NCBI RefSeq assembly: GCF_003001935.1
Contig: NZ_PVNG01000026.1
Coordinates: 148,632 to 212,631, forward strand
Direction: 5' to 3'
Source: Nonomuraea fuscirosea
GTDB lineage: Bacteria; Actinomycetota; Actinomycetes; Streptosporangiales; Streptosporangiaceae
DNA: 64,000 bases
This document shows, piece by piece, positions 22,472-31,285 of the stretch. Within the stretch, counting starts at the first letter, position 1, and the number at the start of each line of letters is the position of its first letter. The notes under the pieces are model-generated. The model worked only from the letters and a program-made list of their open reading frames with translations. It did not search any database and was not told where the DNA came from. The translations under genes and the position numbers were made by a program.

Positions 22472-23461
22472 TCACCGGGCAAGCGTCGCCTCGGCCTGCC
22501 AGCAGTGCGTCCAGTGCCCCTCGCCCAGCTCCGTGCGCCCCGGCACCTCGGTCGAGCACACCGGCAGCGCCACCGGGCAGCGCGGATGGAACCGGCACCC
22601 GCCCGGCGGGTCGATCAGGCTGGGCGGCTCACCGTGCCGCCGTCCCTCCGGCGCCGCCACCCGGTCGGGATCCGGCGCCGACTCCAGCAGCAGCCGCGTG
22701 TACGGATGCCGCGGCGACTGCGTCAGCTCCTCGCTCGGCCCGCTCTCGATCAGCCGCCCCGCGTACATGACCGTGATGTCCTCGGCGAAGTAGCGGGCGC
22801 TGGCGATGTCGTGCGTGATGTAGAGCAGTGCCAGATCGTTCTCCCTGGCCAGTCCCTCCAGCAGCCGCAGCACGCCGAGCCTGATGGACACGTCCAGCAT
22901 CGAGACGGGCTCGTCGGCGATCAGCGCGACGGGCCGCACCGCGAGCGCCCGCGCGATCGCCACCCGCTGCCGCTGCCCGCCGGACAGTTCGTGCGGCATC
23001 TTGTCCATGAACTGCTCGACCGGCGTCAGGCTGACGCGCTCCAGCAGCTCGGCGACCTGCTCGCGCTCCTCGGCGTCGGTACGGGCGTGCCCGTGCAGGC
23101 GCAGCGGCCTGGCCAGGTGGTAGCGGACCCGGTGGAAGGGGTTCAGTGAGGCGAAGGGGTCCTGGAAGATGAGCTGGACCTGACGCCGGTACTCCCTGAA
23201 GGCGGCGCCGCGATGGGCGCGTACCGGCTCGCCGCGCAGCAGCACCTCGCCGGACGTGGGCGGATAGACCTGGGCCAGCAGCCGCGCGACCGTGCTCTTG
23301 CCGCAGCCGGACTCGCCGACCAGCGCCGTCACCGCGCCGGCCCGCAGCGCGATCGAGACGTCCTCCACCGCCCGCACCGGCGGCCGCTTGCCGAAGCGGC
23401 CGCGCGGACCGCGGGCGGCGGTGAAGTGCTTGGTGAGGTCGCGCCCCTCCAGGATGTTCAT
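22472..23461 (-). CDS. Peptide/nickel-type ABC transporter ATPase (OppF-like)
   Basis: The 329-aa ATPase has Walker A (GESGCGKST), Q-loop (LIFQDP), signature LSGGQRQR, Walker B (LIADEPVSMLDVS) and the H-loop (YITHD). The C-terminal oligo_HPY domain (PPGGCRFHPRCPVALPVC) marks the OppD/OppF family. Walker B has Ser-Met-Leu after the catalytic Glu, as in some OppF proteins. Start ATG 23461 overlaps the upstream gene's stop by ATGA. It is the last gene of a seven-gene operon. Confidence 0.92.
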   Translation of the reverse strand: MNILEGRDLTKHFTAARGPRGRFGKRPPVRAVEDVSIALRAGAVTALVGESGCGKSTVARLLAQVYPPTSGEVLLRGEPVRAHRGAAFREYRRQVQLIFQDPFASLNPFHRVRYHLARPLRLHGHARTDAEEREQVAELLERVSLTPVEQFMDKMPHELSGGQRQRVAIARALAVRPVALIADEPVSMLDVSIRLGVLRLLEGLARENDLALLYITHDIASARYFAEDITVMYAGRLIESGPSEELTQSPRHPYTRLLLESAPDPDRVAAPEGRRHGEPPSLIDPPGGCRFHPRCPVALPVCSTEVPGRTELGEGHWTHCWQAEATLAR

Positions 23462-24441
23462 GACACTCCCCTCCCGTCGTTGAGCAGGCACGCGACCTCG
23501 CCGTCCGCCTCCGACGTGAGCACGGGCAGCGTCCGCGAGCATGCGTCGAACGCCATCGCGCACCTGGGGTGGAAGGCGCAGCCGGGCGGCGGCGAGCGCA
23601 GGTCCGGCGGCGTGCCGGGGATGCCGAGCAGCTCCTCGCGCGCCCCGCGCAGGCGCGGGAACGAGCGCAACAGCCCCAGCGTGTACGGATGCCGCGGCGT
23701 CCGGTGCAACGCCTTGGCCGTCCCGGTCTCCACGACCCGGCCCGCGTACATGATGGCGATCCGGTCGGAGATCTCCATGAGCAACGACAGGTCGTGGGTG
23801 ATGAAGACGACCGCGAAGCCGTACTCCTCACGCAGCGCCTTGATCTCGGCCAGGATGTCGCGCTGCACCACCACGTCGAGCGCGGTCGTCGGCTCGTCCA
23901 TGATGATGATCTCGGGGTTGAGCGCGAGCGCGATGGCGATGGCGGCGCGCTGGCGCATGCCCCCGGACAGCTCGTGCGGATAGGAGCGGCGGCGGTCGGC
24001 GCTGATACCGACGCGCTGCAGCAGCTCCACCGACCGCTCGGTGCGCTCGGCGCGCGACATGCGGGGCGCGTGGATGCGCAGCACGTCGTCGATCTGGGCG
24101 CCCACGGTGATGACCGGGTTGAGGGAGTTCATGGCGCTCTGGAAGACGACCGCCAGCTCCTTCCAGCGGAAGGCACGCAAATCGTTCCTGCCGAGGCCGA
24201 GCACGTCCACGGCCGAGCCGTCCTGGCGCCGGTAGACGACCGACCCGGACGTGATCGAGGCGGGCGGGCGCAGCAGCCGGGCGACGGCGTTGGCCAGCGT
24301 GGACTTGCCGCTGCCGCTCTCGCCGGCCAGGCCCAGGATCTCGCCGCGGCGCAGGTCGAGCGAGACGCCGGACACCGCGTGCACGGCTCCCGTGCCGGAC
24401 AGGTAGTCCACGCCGAGGTCGCGGATCTCCAGGACGTTCAT
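23458..24441 (-). CDS. Peptide/nickel-type ABC transporter ATPase (OppD-like)
   Basis: The 327-aa ATPase contains Walker A (GESGSGKSTLA), Q-loop (VVFQSAMNSLNPV), signature LSGGMRQRA, Walker B (IIIMDEPTTALDVV), H-loop (FITHD) and the oligo_HPY C-terminus (PPGCAFHPRCAMAF). It couples ATP hydrolysis to import with the OppF-like partner. Start ATG 24441 overlaps the permease stop (ATGA), and its own stop overlaps oppF (ATGA). Confidence 0.92.
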   Translation of the reverse strand: MNVLEIRDLGVDYLSGTGAVHAVSGVSLDLRRGEILGLAGESGSGKSTLANAVARLLRPPASITSGSVVYRRQDGSAVDVLGLGRNDLRAFRWKELAVVFQSAMNSLNPVITVGAQIDDVLRIHAPRMSRAERTERSVELLQRVGISADRRRSYPHELSGGMRQRAAIAIALALNPEIIIMDEPTTALDVVVQRDILAEIKALREEYGFAVVFITHDLSLLMEISDRIAIMYAGRVVETGTAKALHRTPRHPYTLGLLRSFPRLRGAREELLGIPGTPPDLRSPPPGCAFHPRCAMAFDACSRTLPVLTSEADGEVACLLNDGRGVS

Positions 24442-25268
24442 GCGCGTGCCTTCCTGGGGGCCTTGATCGTGCGCAGCCGCGGGTTGGCGATCTCGTCGAT
24501 GCCGAAGTTCACCAGGGCCAGGCCGGTGCCGATGAGCGCGATGCACAGGCCGGGCGGGATGAACCACCACCAGGCCCCGATGAGCAGCGCCTGCCCGTTC
24601 TGCGCGAAGTACAGCATGCTGCCCCAGCTCACGGTGGACAGGTCGGCCAGGCCCAGGAACGAGAGCCCGGCCTCGGCCAGGATCGCCGCGACCACGGTGG
24701 CCAGGAAGCTGGTGGCGATGACGGGCAGCAGGACCGGCAGGATCTCGTAGAAGACGATCCGCAGCGGCCCCTCCCCGCTCGCCCTGGCGGCCTGGACGAA
24801 GTCGCGCCGGCGTACCGAGAGGGTCTGGGCGCGCAGCACCCGGGCGCCCCAGGCCCAGCCGGTCACCGCGATCACCACGGCGACCGAGGCGACGCCGCGC
24901 TGCGGCAGGTAGCCGGCCAGCACGATGATCAGCGGCAGGGCGGGCAGCACGAGGAAGATGTTGGTCAGCACCGACAGCGCCTCGTCCACGGCGCCGCCGA
25001 CGTAGCCGCCGACCAGGCCGACCGCGACGGCCAGCACCGTGGCGATGAGCGCCGACAGCACGCCGACGCCGAGCGAGATGCGGGCGCCGTACACGATCTG
25101 GACGAGGATGTCCTGCCCGGTCTGCGTGGTGCCGAGCCAGTGCTGCGCCGACGGGCCCTGCAGCCCGTCCTCGCTGGTGGCGGCGGGATCGGCGCCGATG
25201 AGCAGCGGCCCGAAGATCGCCATCAGCGCGAAGAAGACGAGGATCCCGGCCCCGATCTTGATCTTCAT
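24438..25268 (-). CDS. Peptide/nickel-type ABC transporter permease (OppC-like)
   Basis: The 276-aa permease has the OppC N-terminal module with one TM (IKIGAGILVFFALMAIFGPLL), an HWLGTTQTGQDILVQIVYGARISLGVG segment typical of OppC, and the EAA-type coupling loop (RASGEGPLRIVFYEILPVLLPV), about 6 TM in all. Start ATG 25268 and stop 24438 both form 4-nt overlaps with neighbours. Confidence 0.92.
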   Translation of the reverse strand: MKIKIGAGILVFFALMAIFGPLLIGADPAATSEDGLQGPSAQHWLGTTQTGQDILVQIVYGARISLGVGVLSALIATVLAVAVGLVGGYVGGAVDEALSVLTNIFLVLPALPLIIVLAGYLPQRGVASVAVVIAVTGWAWGARVLRAQTLSVRRRDFVQAARASGEGPLRIVFYEILPVLLPVIATSFLATVVAAILAEAGLSFLGLADLSTVSWGSMLYFAQNGQALLIGAWWWFIPPGLCIALIGTGLALVNFGIDEIANPRLRTIKAPRKARA

Positions 25269-26245
25269 TCCGACTCCTGCCTGGTCCGGGGGTCGAGCAC
25301 CACGTACGCCAGGTCGGCCAGGAAGTTCGCGACGAGCACGGCCAGCGAGATGACGAGGAAGATGCCCTGCATGAGCGGGAAGTCCTCGTTCTCCACGCCC
25401 TTGAGCAGCATCGATCCGATACCAGGGTAGGAGAAGACGATCTCCGTCAGCACCGAGCCACCCACCACGAAGCCGAGCGAGAGCGCGAAGCTGGTGATGT
25501 TCGGCAGGATCGCGTTGCGGGCGGCGTAGGACCACATGACCCGGCGCGAGGTCAGCCCCTTGGCCTCGGCCATCACCACGTAGTCCTCGCCGAGCGTGGT
25601 CACCATGACGTTGCGCATGCCGAGGATCCGGTCGGCCATCGAGGCCAGCACGATCGTGACCGCAGGCAGCGCCGCGTGGTAGAGCACGCTCTGCGCGAAC
25701 TCACCGCTCAGCTCCGGCATCACGTCCAGCCCGTACGCCCGGCTGACCGGGAACCACTGCAACGTCACCCCGAAGACGAACACCAGCGCCAGCGCCACCC
25801 AGAAGTAGGGCACCGCGTGCATGAACGTGGCCGCGGGCAGCACGCCGTCCAGCCAGGTGCCGCGCTTCCACGCCATGATCACGCCGAGCGCGGTGCCGAT
25901 CAGGTAGCTGATCAGCGTGGCCACGCCGACGAGCCCGACCGTCCACGGCAGGCTGTCGGCGATCACCGTGGAGACCTCGGTGGGGAAGAACGTGATCGAG
26001 CGGCCCAGCTCGCCGTGCGCCAGATTGCCCAGATAGTTCAGGTACTGCTGCCACAGGCTCGCGTCGCTGATGCCGAACGCCCTGCGCATCGCGTCGATGG
26101 CGGCCGGGTCGACGTTTCCCTTCATCCGGGCCACCAGCAGCTCCACCGGGTCCCCCGGCATGAGCCGGGGGATCAGGAAGTTGAGCGTGATGGCGGCCCA
26201 GGCCGTCAGGAGGTAGAAGCCGAGCCGCCTGGCCAGGAACCTCAC
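25265..26245 (-). CDS. Peptide/nickel-type ABC transporter permease (OppB-like)
   Basis: The 326-aa permease starts at GTG 26245 (GTGA overlap with the binding-protein stop). It begins RFLARRLGFYLLTAWAAITLNFLIPRLMPGDPV, the OppB/DppB signature, and has the EAA coupling loop AEAKGLTSRRVMWSYAARNAILPNI and a C-terminal YVVLDPRTR. About 6 TM. Confidence 0.92.
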   Translation of the reverse strand: MRFLARRLGFYLLTAWAAITLNFLIPRLMPGDPVELLVARMKGNVDPAAIDAMRRAFGISDASLWQQYLNYLGNLAHGELGRSITFFPTEVSTVIADSLPWTVGLVGVATLISYLIGTALGVIMAWKRGTWLDGVLPAATFMHAVPYFWVALALVFVFGVTLQWFPVSRAYGLDVMPELSGEFAQSVLYHAALPAVTIVLASMADRILGMRNVMVTTLGEDYVVMAEAKGLTSRRVMWSYAARNAILPNITSFALSLGFVVGGSVLTEIVFSYPGIGSMLLKGVENEDFPLMQGIFLVISLAVLVANFLADLAYVVLDPRTRQESE

Positions 26246-27885
26246 TTGCCGGCCGGTTTCAGGTGCAGCAGCACCACGGCCGCGTCGGGCGAGGTGTAGG
26301 GCGACGGCATCGCGTACGGGTCCTGCTCGGACGGCCAGCCCACGTACTTGTTCGTCCGGTACTGCGCCCACGACGGGCTGTAGAACAGCGGCAGCGTGGG
26401 CATCTTCTCCACCATGATCTTGCCCAGGCCCTGGGTGGCCTCCTGCTGCTCGGTCTCGTCCTCGGTGGCGGCGTACGCGTCGATCAGCTTGTCGGTCTCG
26501 GCGTCCTTCCACCGCTGGTAGTTGCCGGTGGCGGCCTCGCCCACGGGCTCGGCCAGCCCGCCGAAGAGCATCGAGCGCATCTGGAAGTACGGCGTCGGCC
26601 CGGCCGCGGTGGCCCTGATCGACAGGTCGTAGTTGCCCTTGCCGACCTTGGACACCCAGTCCTGGAACGCCACGCCCCTGGTCTCGACGGTGATGCCGAT
26701 CTTGGCCAGGTCCTCGCGGATGAGCTGCGCGGCGTTCACCCAGTCGGTGAACGGCGAGGGCACCAGCAGGGTGAACTTCAGCTGTGCCGGGTCCACGCCC
26801 TTGAGCAGCTCCTTGGCCTTCTCGATGTCCATCTTGTAGGAGAGCGCGCGGTATTCGGGCGGGATGTACGCCTCCCCACCCGGCATCGGCACGCCGGTCG
26901 GATGCGCGACCTTCGTGTACCCCCGCTCGGCCACCCGGACGATCTTGTCCCGGTCGATCGCCAGGCTCATGGCCGCGCGCACCTCGGGCTTGGCCAGCAC
27001 CGGATTGGTCAGGTTCGGCAGCAGCGTCACCACGCCCTCGGGCGGGAAGAAGAACTTGTTCTGCTCCGGCTTGCCCTGCACGTAGATCTTCTCGATGTCC
27101 GGCACGAACGCGCCCGCCCAGTCCACCTCACCCTGCTGCAGCGCCGTCTGGAGGGCGTTGGCCGTGTACGCGGGGAAGCGCAGCACCGGCACCTCGGGCT
27201 TGCCCGGCTGCCAGTAGGACGGGTTCTTGACCAGCTCGTACAGCTGGGCCGAGAACTTCGACAGCGTGTACGGGCCCGTACCGACCGGCTTGGGGTTGGT
27301 GAAGGTGGACGGGTCCTTCTCCTTCTCCCACACGTGCTTGGGCACGATGGGCGAGTTGCCGGCGATGTTGAACAGCTTGGCGTAGGAGGTGTTGCCGAAG
27401 TCCACCCGCACCTTGTCGGGCGCCAGCGCCTCGGCTTCCTCGATCTCCAGCGCGTTCCTGTTGAGCTGCGGATACTTCTTCAGCATCTGGAACGTGAAGG
27501 CCACGTCGTCGGCGGTGAACGGCTGCCCGTCTGACCACTTCACGTTCTGCCGCAGCGTGAACGTCACCGACTTGCCCTTGTTCGACCACTTGTGGTCCAG
27601 CGCCAGCCAGGGCGTGATCTCCCCCGGCTTCAGCTTGTTGAAGTACATGAGGGTCTCGTGGATCATCCCGCTGGTCCCGAAGTTCACGCCTTCGAGGTGG
27701 TACGGGTTGAAGTCCTCCTGGAACGTGCCCGCGTCCACGGCGTGGATCACCAGCGGCGGCGCGTCCGCCTCGGCGGTGCCACCACCGCCGCCACCGCCGC
27801 CGCCGCCCGAGCACCCGGCCAGCACCAGCGCGGCCAGCACCACCGCGACCCGTCCCACCGGCCGTCTCATCTCGCGCCGTCTCAT
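26242..27885 (-). CDS. Extracellular solute-binding lipoprotein, family 5
   Basis: The 547-aa protein has a lipoprotein signal (MRRPVGRVAVVLAALVLAGC) with lipobox VLAGC, followed by a run of ten Gly, then an OppA/DppA-type (SBP_bac_5) fold: ITPWLALDHKW, TFTLRQNVKWSDGQPFTADDVAFTFQML, VGTGPYTLSKF and RAAMSLAIDRDKIV. Members bind oligopeptides, oligosaccharides or nickel. Start at ATG 27885 overlaps the PIG-L stop (ATGA). Because it is preceded by a sugar deacetylase and an acetyltransferase gene, an amino-sugar-containing ligand is possible. Confidence 0.92.
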   Translation of the reverse strand: MRRREMRRPVGRVAVVLAALVLAGCSGGGGGGGGGGTAEADAPPLVIHAVDAGTFQEDFNPYHLEGVNFGTSGMIHETLMYFNKLKPGEITPWLALDHKWSNKGKSVTFTLRQNVKWSDGQPFTADDVAFTFQMLKKYPQLNRNALEIEEAEALAPDKVRVDFGNTSYAKLFNIAGNSPIVPKHVWEKEKDPSTFTNPKPVGTGPYTLSKFSAQLYELVKNPSYWQPGKPEVPVLRFPAYTANALQTALQQGEVDWAGAFVPDIEKIYVQGKPEQNKFFFPPEGVVTLLPNLTNPVLAKPEVRAAMSLAIDRDKIVRVAERGYTKVAHPTGVPMPGGEAYIPPEYRALSYKMDIEKAKELLKGVDPAQLKFTLLVPSPFTDWVNAAQLIREDLAKIGITVETRGVAFQDWVSKVGKGNYDLSIRATAAGPTPYFQMRSMLFGGLAEPVGEAATGNYQRWKDAETDKLIDAYAATEDETEQQEATQGLGKIMVEKMPTLPLFYSPSWAQYRTNKYVGWPSEQDPYAMPSPYTSPDAAVVLLHLKPAGK

Positions 27886-28592
27886 GCGGAGGGCCCCTTT
27901 CCGAAGTACTTCGTGCGCAGCTGCCGCGACCCCTTCGGGGCGGCGAAGGCCTGGGCGCGGCCGAACCCGGCCGGCGCACCGCGCACGATCGTCAGCGCGC
28001 GGTAGTAGTCCACGTACGGGAAGCCGTAGGTCTCACCCCTGGCGTAGGCGTAGCCGGTGATCGCCTGCGACCACAGCTCGTACGCCTCCTCACTCAGCTC
28101 GACGAACACGTCGGGCGCGTAGCCCTCGGCGTCCTCCCAGTTGTCGGCGTAGTAGAGCTCGCTCGCCCAGTAGGCCGGATGCTCGCGCTCCAGCGTCTTC
28201 AGGCCGCCGTAGAAGCGGGCGTCCTCGACGATCCGGTGCGTACGCGCGTGGTCCTTGTGGATGGAGGCGCTCCAGTGCGTCAGGATCACGTCGGGGCGCA
28301 GCTCCCTGATGATGTCGCCGACCCGCATCTTGGTCTCGTCGTCCTCGGGCAGCAGGCCGTCCTCGTAGTCGAGGAACCTGACGCCGGCGCCGATCCGCTC
28401 GGCGAACGTCTCGGCCTCCTCGCGCTTCTGCTTGGCGTAGTCGGCCACGGTCATGCGCGGATGGCCGCGCTCGCCGAGCGTCAGGTGCAGCAGCGTCGCC
28501 CGGTCGCCGCGCAGGACGTGCTGGGCGAGCACGGCGCCCGCGGTCAGATCGAGGTCGCCCGCGTGGGCCCCGATGGCGAGAACGTGTGTCAT
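27882..28592 (-). CDS. PIG-L family (LmbE-like) zinc deacetylase
   Basis: The 236-aa protein begins MTHVLAIGAHAGDLDLTAGAVLAQ. The N-terminal zinc motif is A-H-A-G-D-L-D rather than the common H-P-D-D, but keeps the His and Asp ligands. The second motif HWSASIHKDHARTH supplies the H-x-x-H-type ligand. PIG-L enzymes remove acetyl groups from N-acetylglucosaminyl conjugates (MshB, BshB, GlcNAc-PI). Start ATG 28592 overlaps the GNAT stop; stop 27882 overlaps the binding-protein start. Confidence 0.88.
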   Translation of the reverse strand: MTHVLAIGAHAGDLDLTAGAVLAQHVLRGDRATLLHLTLGERGHPRMTVADYAKQKREEAETFAERIGAGVRFLDYEDGLLPEDDETKMRVGDIIRELRPDVILTHWSASIHKDHARTHRIVEDARFYGGLKTLEREHPAYWASELYYADNWEDAEGYAPDVFVELSEEAYELWSQAITGYAYARGETYGFPYVDYYRALTIVRGAPAGFGRAQAFAAPKGSRQLRTKYFGKGPSA

Positions 28593-29524
28593 GCGGATCG
28601 CCTCATCACGTGGAACTTTCTGGTGATCTCGTAGCCCGCCTTGGCGTAGAGGTGGCCGGCCGGGCTGGTGGCGCCGGTCCACAGGAACCAGGACGAATGC
28701 AGCCCTTCGGCGCGCATCCGGGTCATGGTGAGATGGAGCAGGATCTTCCCGAGGCCGGTGCCGCGCTGGCCCGGGTCGACGCCGAAGGGGCCGAAGCGCT
28801 CGGGGATGCCGCGATAGGCCGCGTACAAGGCGAAGCCGACTATGTGCTCCTTTTTCGCGATCACGATGCGTTCGGGATCGCGATGCTGCCGGATCGCCTC
28901 CCCCCAGTCGGGGTTGAAGGCGTCGGCCGCGAACCGGATCAGCTCGGGCAGCTCACCGACCTCGGGACTGCGGAAGACGTACCCCTCGCGCTCACGCTCG
29001 CGCAGCAGCTCGTGCACCTCGCGCGGCGTCCGGTAGCCGACGAGGGCGCGATCCATGGCGACCGGCGAGTAGAGCGTCCTGAACCCGAGCTCCTCCAGCA
29101 GCCGGTGGCCGTCCGGATAGAGCTCGGCGTCCGCGCCCGGCAGGACGTAGTTGGGGGTGTACGACGAGAAGTCCACCTTCGTCCGGCCGAGGCGCTCCAG
29201 GAACTCCACCGCCTCACCCACCAGCCGCCGCCCCAGCCCGCCGCCGCGGTGCTCGGGGACGACGAAGAAGAACGGGATCCAGCCGGTGTCCGGCTCCAGG
29301 TCGGTGCCCGGCGCTAAGGGGATCAGGCGGCGGACGGCGTACGCGCAGCCCACCACGTCGTCCCCGGCCACGGCCACACGCAGGCCCTCGGGGTCGAAGT
29401 TGGGGTCGAGCAGCACGCAGTCCCTGAACCAGCCGGCCGTCGTGGGGTCGGCGGGCATGCTGCGGTTCCAGGCGTCGACCAGCGCGGTCTCATCGCCGGA
29501 CTGGAAGGGGCGGACGGTGACCAT
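28589..29524 (-). CDS. Tandem-GNAT acetyltransferase
   Basis: From ATG 29524 the protein has 311 aa and two GNAT domains, each with a motif-A acyl-CoA loop: VPEHRGGGLGRRLVGEAVEFL in the first (about residues 82-102) and VDPGQRGTGLGKILLHLTM in the second. The size and two-domain plan resemble mycothiol synthase MshD, but I see no diagnostic identity. A longer frame reaches ATG 29629, but its extra 35 codons include TTA and AAT and run through an operator-like palindrome, so it is treated as leader. First gene of the operon; its product probably acetylates an amine, perhaps released by the adjacent deacetylase. Confidence 0.87.
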   Translation of the reverse strand: MVTVRPFQSGDETALVDAWNRSMPADPTTAGWFRDCVLLDPNFDPEGLRVAVAGDDVVGCAYAVRRLIPLAPGTDLEPDTGWIPFFFVVPEHRGGGLGRRLVGEAVEFLERLGRTKVDFSSYTPNYVLPGADAELYPDGHRLLEELGFRTLYSPVAMDRALVGYRTPREVHELLREREREGYVFRSPEVGELPELIRFAADAFNPDWGEAIRQHRDPERIVIAKKEHIVGFALYAAYRGIPERFGPFGVDPGQRGTGLGKILLHLTMTRMRAEGLHSSWFLWTGATSPAGHLYAKAGYEITRKFHVMRRSA

Positions 29525-29607
29525 GAGGGGAGCGGTCCTTTCACCTTTCGGCACTCCCGCCACAGCTTTCCCACCGTCAACCCCCAGGTCAAGGAGATTT
29601 CGGAAGA

Positions 29608-29639
29608 AATTTTCTAACAAGTCGGACATCTAGAAAATT
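29608..29639 (-). promoter_or_regulatory. Operator-like palindrome above the GNAT/PIG-L/Opp operon
   Basis: AATTTTCTA (29608-29616) and TAGAAAATT (29631-29639) form a perfect 9-bp inverted repeat with a 14-nt centre. The site is markedly AT-rich in a high-GC genome and lies about 85 bp above the GNAT start. No repressor gene is adjacent, so the regulator is unlinked. The rest of 29640-29827 is the divergent leader of the SPW gene and shows no other gene. Confidence 0.55.
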
Positions 29640-29827
29640 GTTTTCGTCTGCGGTATCTATGGATGGTTGCCCCTGTCCCAGCTCCGCACAAACGCTGTGG
29701 CGCACCTCACACCACGCAATCGCACGCCACCGCACGAACCCGGGAATCACCACCCCTCCCAGGGAGTTTCACCTGATCGACTGACCAAAAGGCCAGCCTC
29801 TCGCATAAGCCACACGCGGAGGTCCTC

Positions 29828-30181
29828 ATGAAGGCATGGTCACGCTGGCAGGACTGGGCAACCCTGGTCGCCGGCCTCTACGCGGCACTCTCCCCGATCT
29901 GGGTCGCCGGCGCCTCGGGCGCCGCCCCCTCACTGATCGTGCTGGGCGCCCTCATCGTGCTCACGTCCATCGCCGCCCTCGCCGGCCCGGGCGCCGTGGC
30001 CACGGAATGGCTCAACGCCCTGTGGGGCGTCCTGCTCTTCATCGCACCGTGGGCCATCACGTACACCCAGGGCCAGGGGGCGTCGTGGACGTCCTGGGTC
30101 ATCGGCGTCCTCACGGTCGCCCTGAGCCTGACCGCCCTCCCATCCAGCAGAGCAGCCCACCACCGAGCCGTCCAACACTGA
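29828..30181 (+). CDS. SPW-repeat membrane protein
   Basis: The 117-aa protein has four TM helices in two repeats, each with the Ser/Ala-Pro-x-W signature (ALSPIWVAG at about 20 and LFIAPWAITYT at about 78). This is the SPW repeat family (PF03779 type), common in actinobacteria and alphaproteobacteria, function unknown. GGAGG sits 7 nt above the ATG. It ends in a strong terminator. Confidence 0.85.
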   Translation: MKAWSRWQDWATLVAGLYAALSPIWVAGASGAAPSLIVLGALIVLTSIAALAGPGAVATEWLNALWGVLLFIAPWAITYTQGQGASWTSWVIGVLTVALSLTALPSSRAAHHRAVQH

Positions 30182-30192
30182 CCCACCCAAAA

Positions 30193-30222
30193 AGGGCCGG
30201 GCCGCATTTGCGGCCCGGCCCT
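30193..30222 (+). terminator. Terminator of the SPW gene
   Basis: A perfect 13-bp stem (AGGGCCGGGCCGC with its complement, 30193-30205 and 30210-30222) has an ATTT loop 11 bp after the stop codon. No T-tract follows on the plus strand (CACCCTTCC), but the minus strand has TTTTTGG beyond the stem. Confidence 0.75.
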
Positions 30223-30279
30223 CACCCTTCCCACCCACAACCAGCAACCACCCACCCGGGGCAACCCAAAGACCCCCAC

Positions 30280-30610
30280 CCCCACGAAGCCGCCCGCACG
30301 AGCACACCCGAAGAGCCGCCCTCCACACGCAACCCCCTGAAGAGCTACCACCCACACAGAAGCGCCCGCCCGCAGACACCCGCACGCAGACACCCGAAGA
30401 GTTGCGCTCTGCGGGGCCCCCGAAGAGCTACCCGCCACACGGAGCCGTCCGCACTCAGACACCCGAAGAGTCACGATCCGCAGGACCCCCAACAGCCACC
30501 AGCTACCAGCCACACGAAGCCGTCCACATGGGATGTCCGCATACAGACGCCCGCACAGAGACGCCCGAAAAGTCGCGGTCCGCAGGGGATCCCCAGCGCC
30601 ACCACCCAAC
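30280..30610. repeat. Degenerate 65-100-bp repeats in a C-rich non-coding stretch
   Basis: The word ACACCCGAAGAG (or ACGCCCGAAAAG) recurs at about 30303, 30387, 30460 and 30560, embedded in longer similar blocks ending in GCCACACGRAGCCGTCC. Copies are irregular in length (about 65-100 bp). No frame across them keeps actinobacterial codon bias. Confidence 0.6.
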
Positions 30611-31285
30611 TGGGAAGCGCCCGCGAGGTCACGCCCGGTCACATCCAGCAGACCAACGCCGCTCCCGCCCACTCAGCCCTGTCGCCCCAGCCATGCCGAC
30701 GATGCGCAACAAGCTCATCCACCCACCACCCAGCGCACCCTAACCGGCTACGAGGCCCCGGCCCACAAAGCGGACCACTGCCCTAACCGACGGCCTGCAC
30801 CGTCCACCCACTCCAGCCCTACGCCTCCCAACTCCCCTTCCCCGCTCACCGCGCCCACTGTGACGCCCCCGCAGCCGTCACTCCTTCACGCTGCATCACC
30901 CCGACCACCCACCCACCACACCGCCGCAAGCCCCTACCGCCGTCGCTCCCCAACCCATCACCCCGACCTCCGCTCAACGCGCCCGCGGTGGCACCCCAGG
31001 CGTTACTCATACGCCGCTATCCCGGACCTCGCCACCTCACCCGGCTCTGAACCTCCCCAGTCATCACCCCACGCGGCCACCCACGCCACCACCAGATGAC
31101 TGACCGCCCACCCTCGATCCCTCCACCGCCTGCCACCCCGGCACCCGCTGTCCACAGGCGACAGCCCCCGCAGACCCTCGATCCACAGAACCCGATTCGG
31201 CCCCATCCAACCCGACCACCGAAGTGCATCCTCATACCCGCACGGCGGCACCACGCCGTCCCATCACGACAAGGGAGACACGAGG
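30611..31285. other. C-rich stretch with no recognised gene
   Basis: The plus strand is strongly C-rich and G-poor (runs such as CCACCCACCACACCGCC). Open frames exist because C-rich sequence lacks stops, but none has a ribosome-binding site plus credible protein. I see no RNA gene or promoter until the 34-aa gene at 31286. Confidence 0.6.

Noticed and set aside
29524..29629. Longer GNAT start at 29629
   Set aside because: The extra codons include rare TTA/AAT and pass through the palindromic operator; the GNAT fold begins after ATG 29524.
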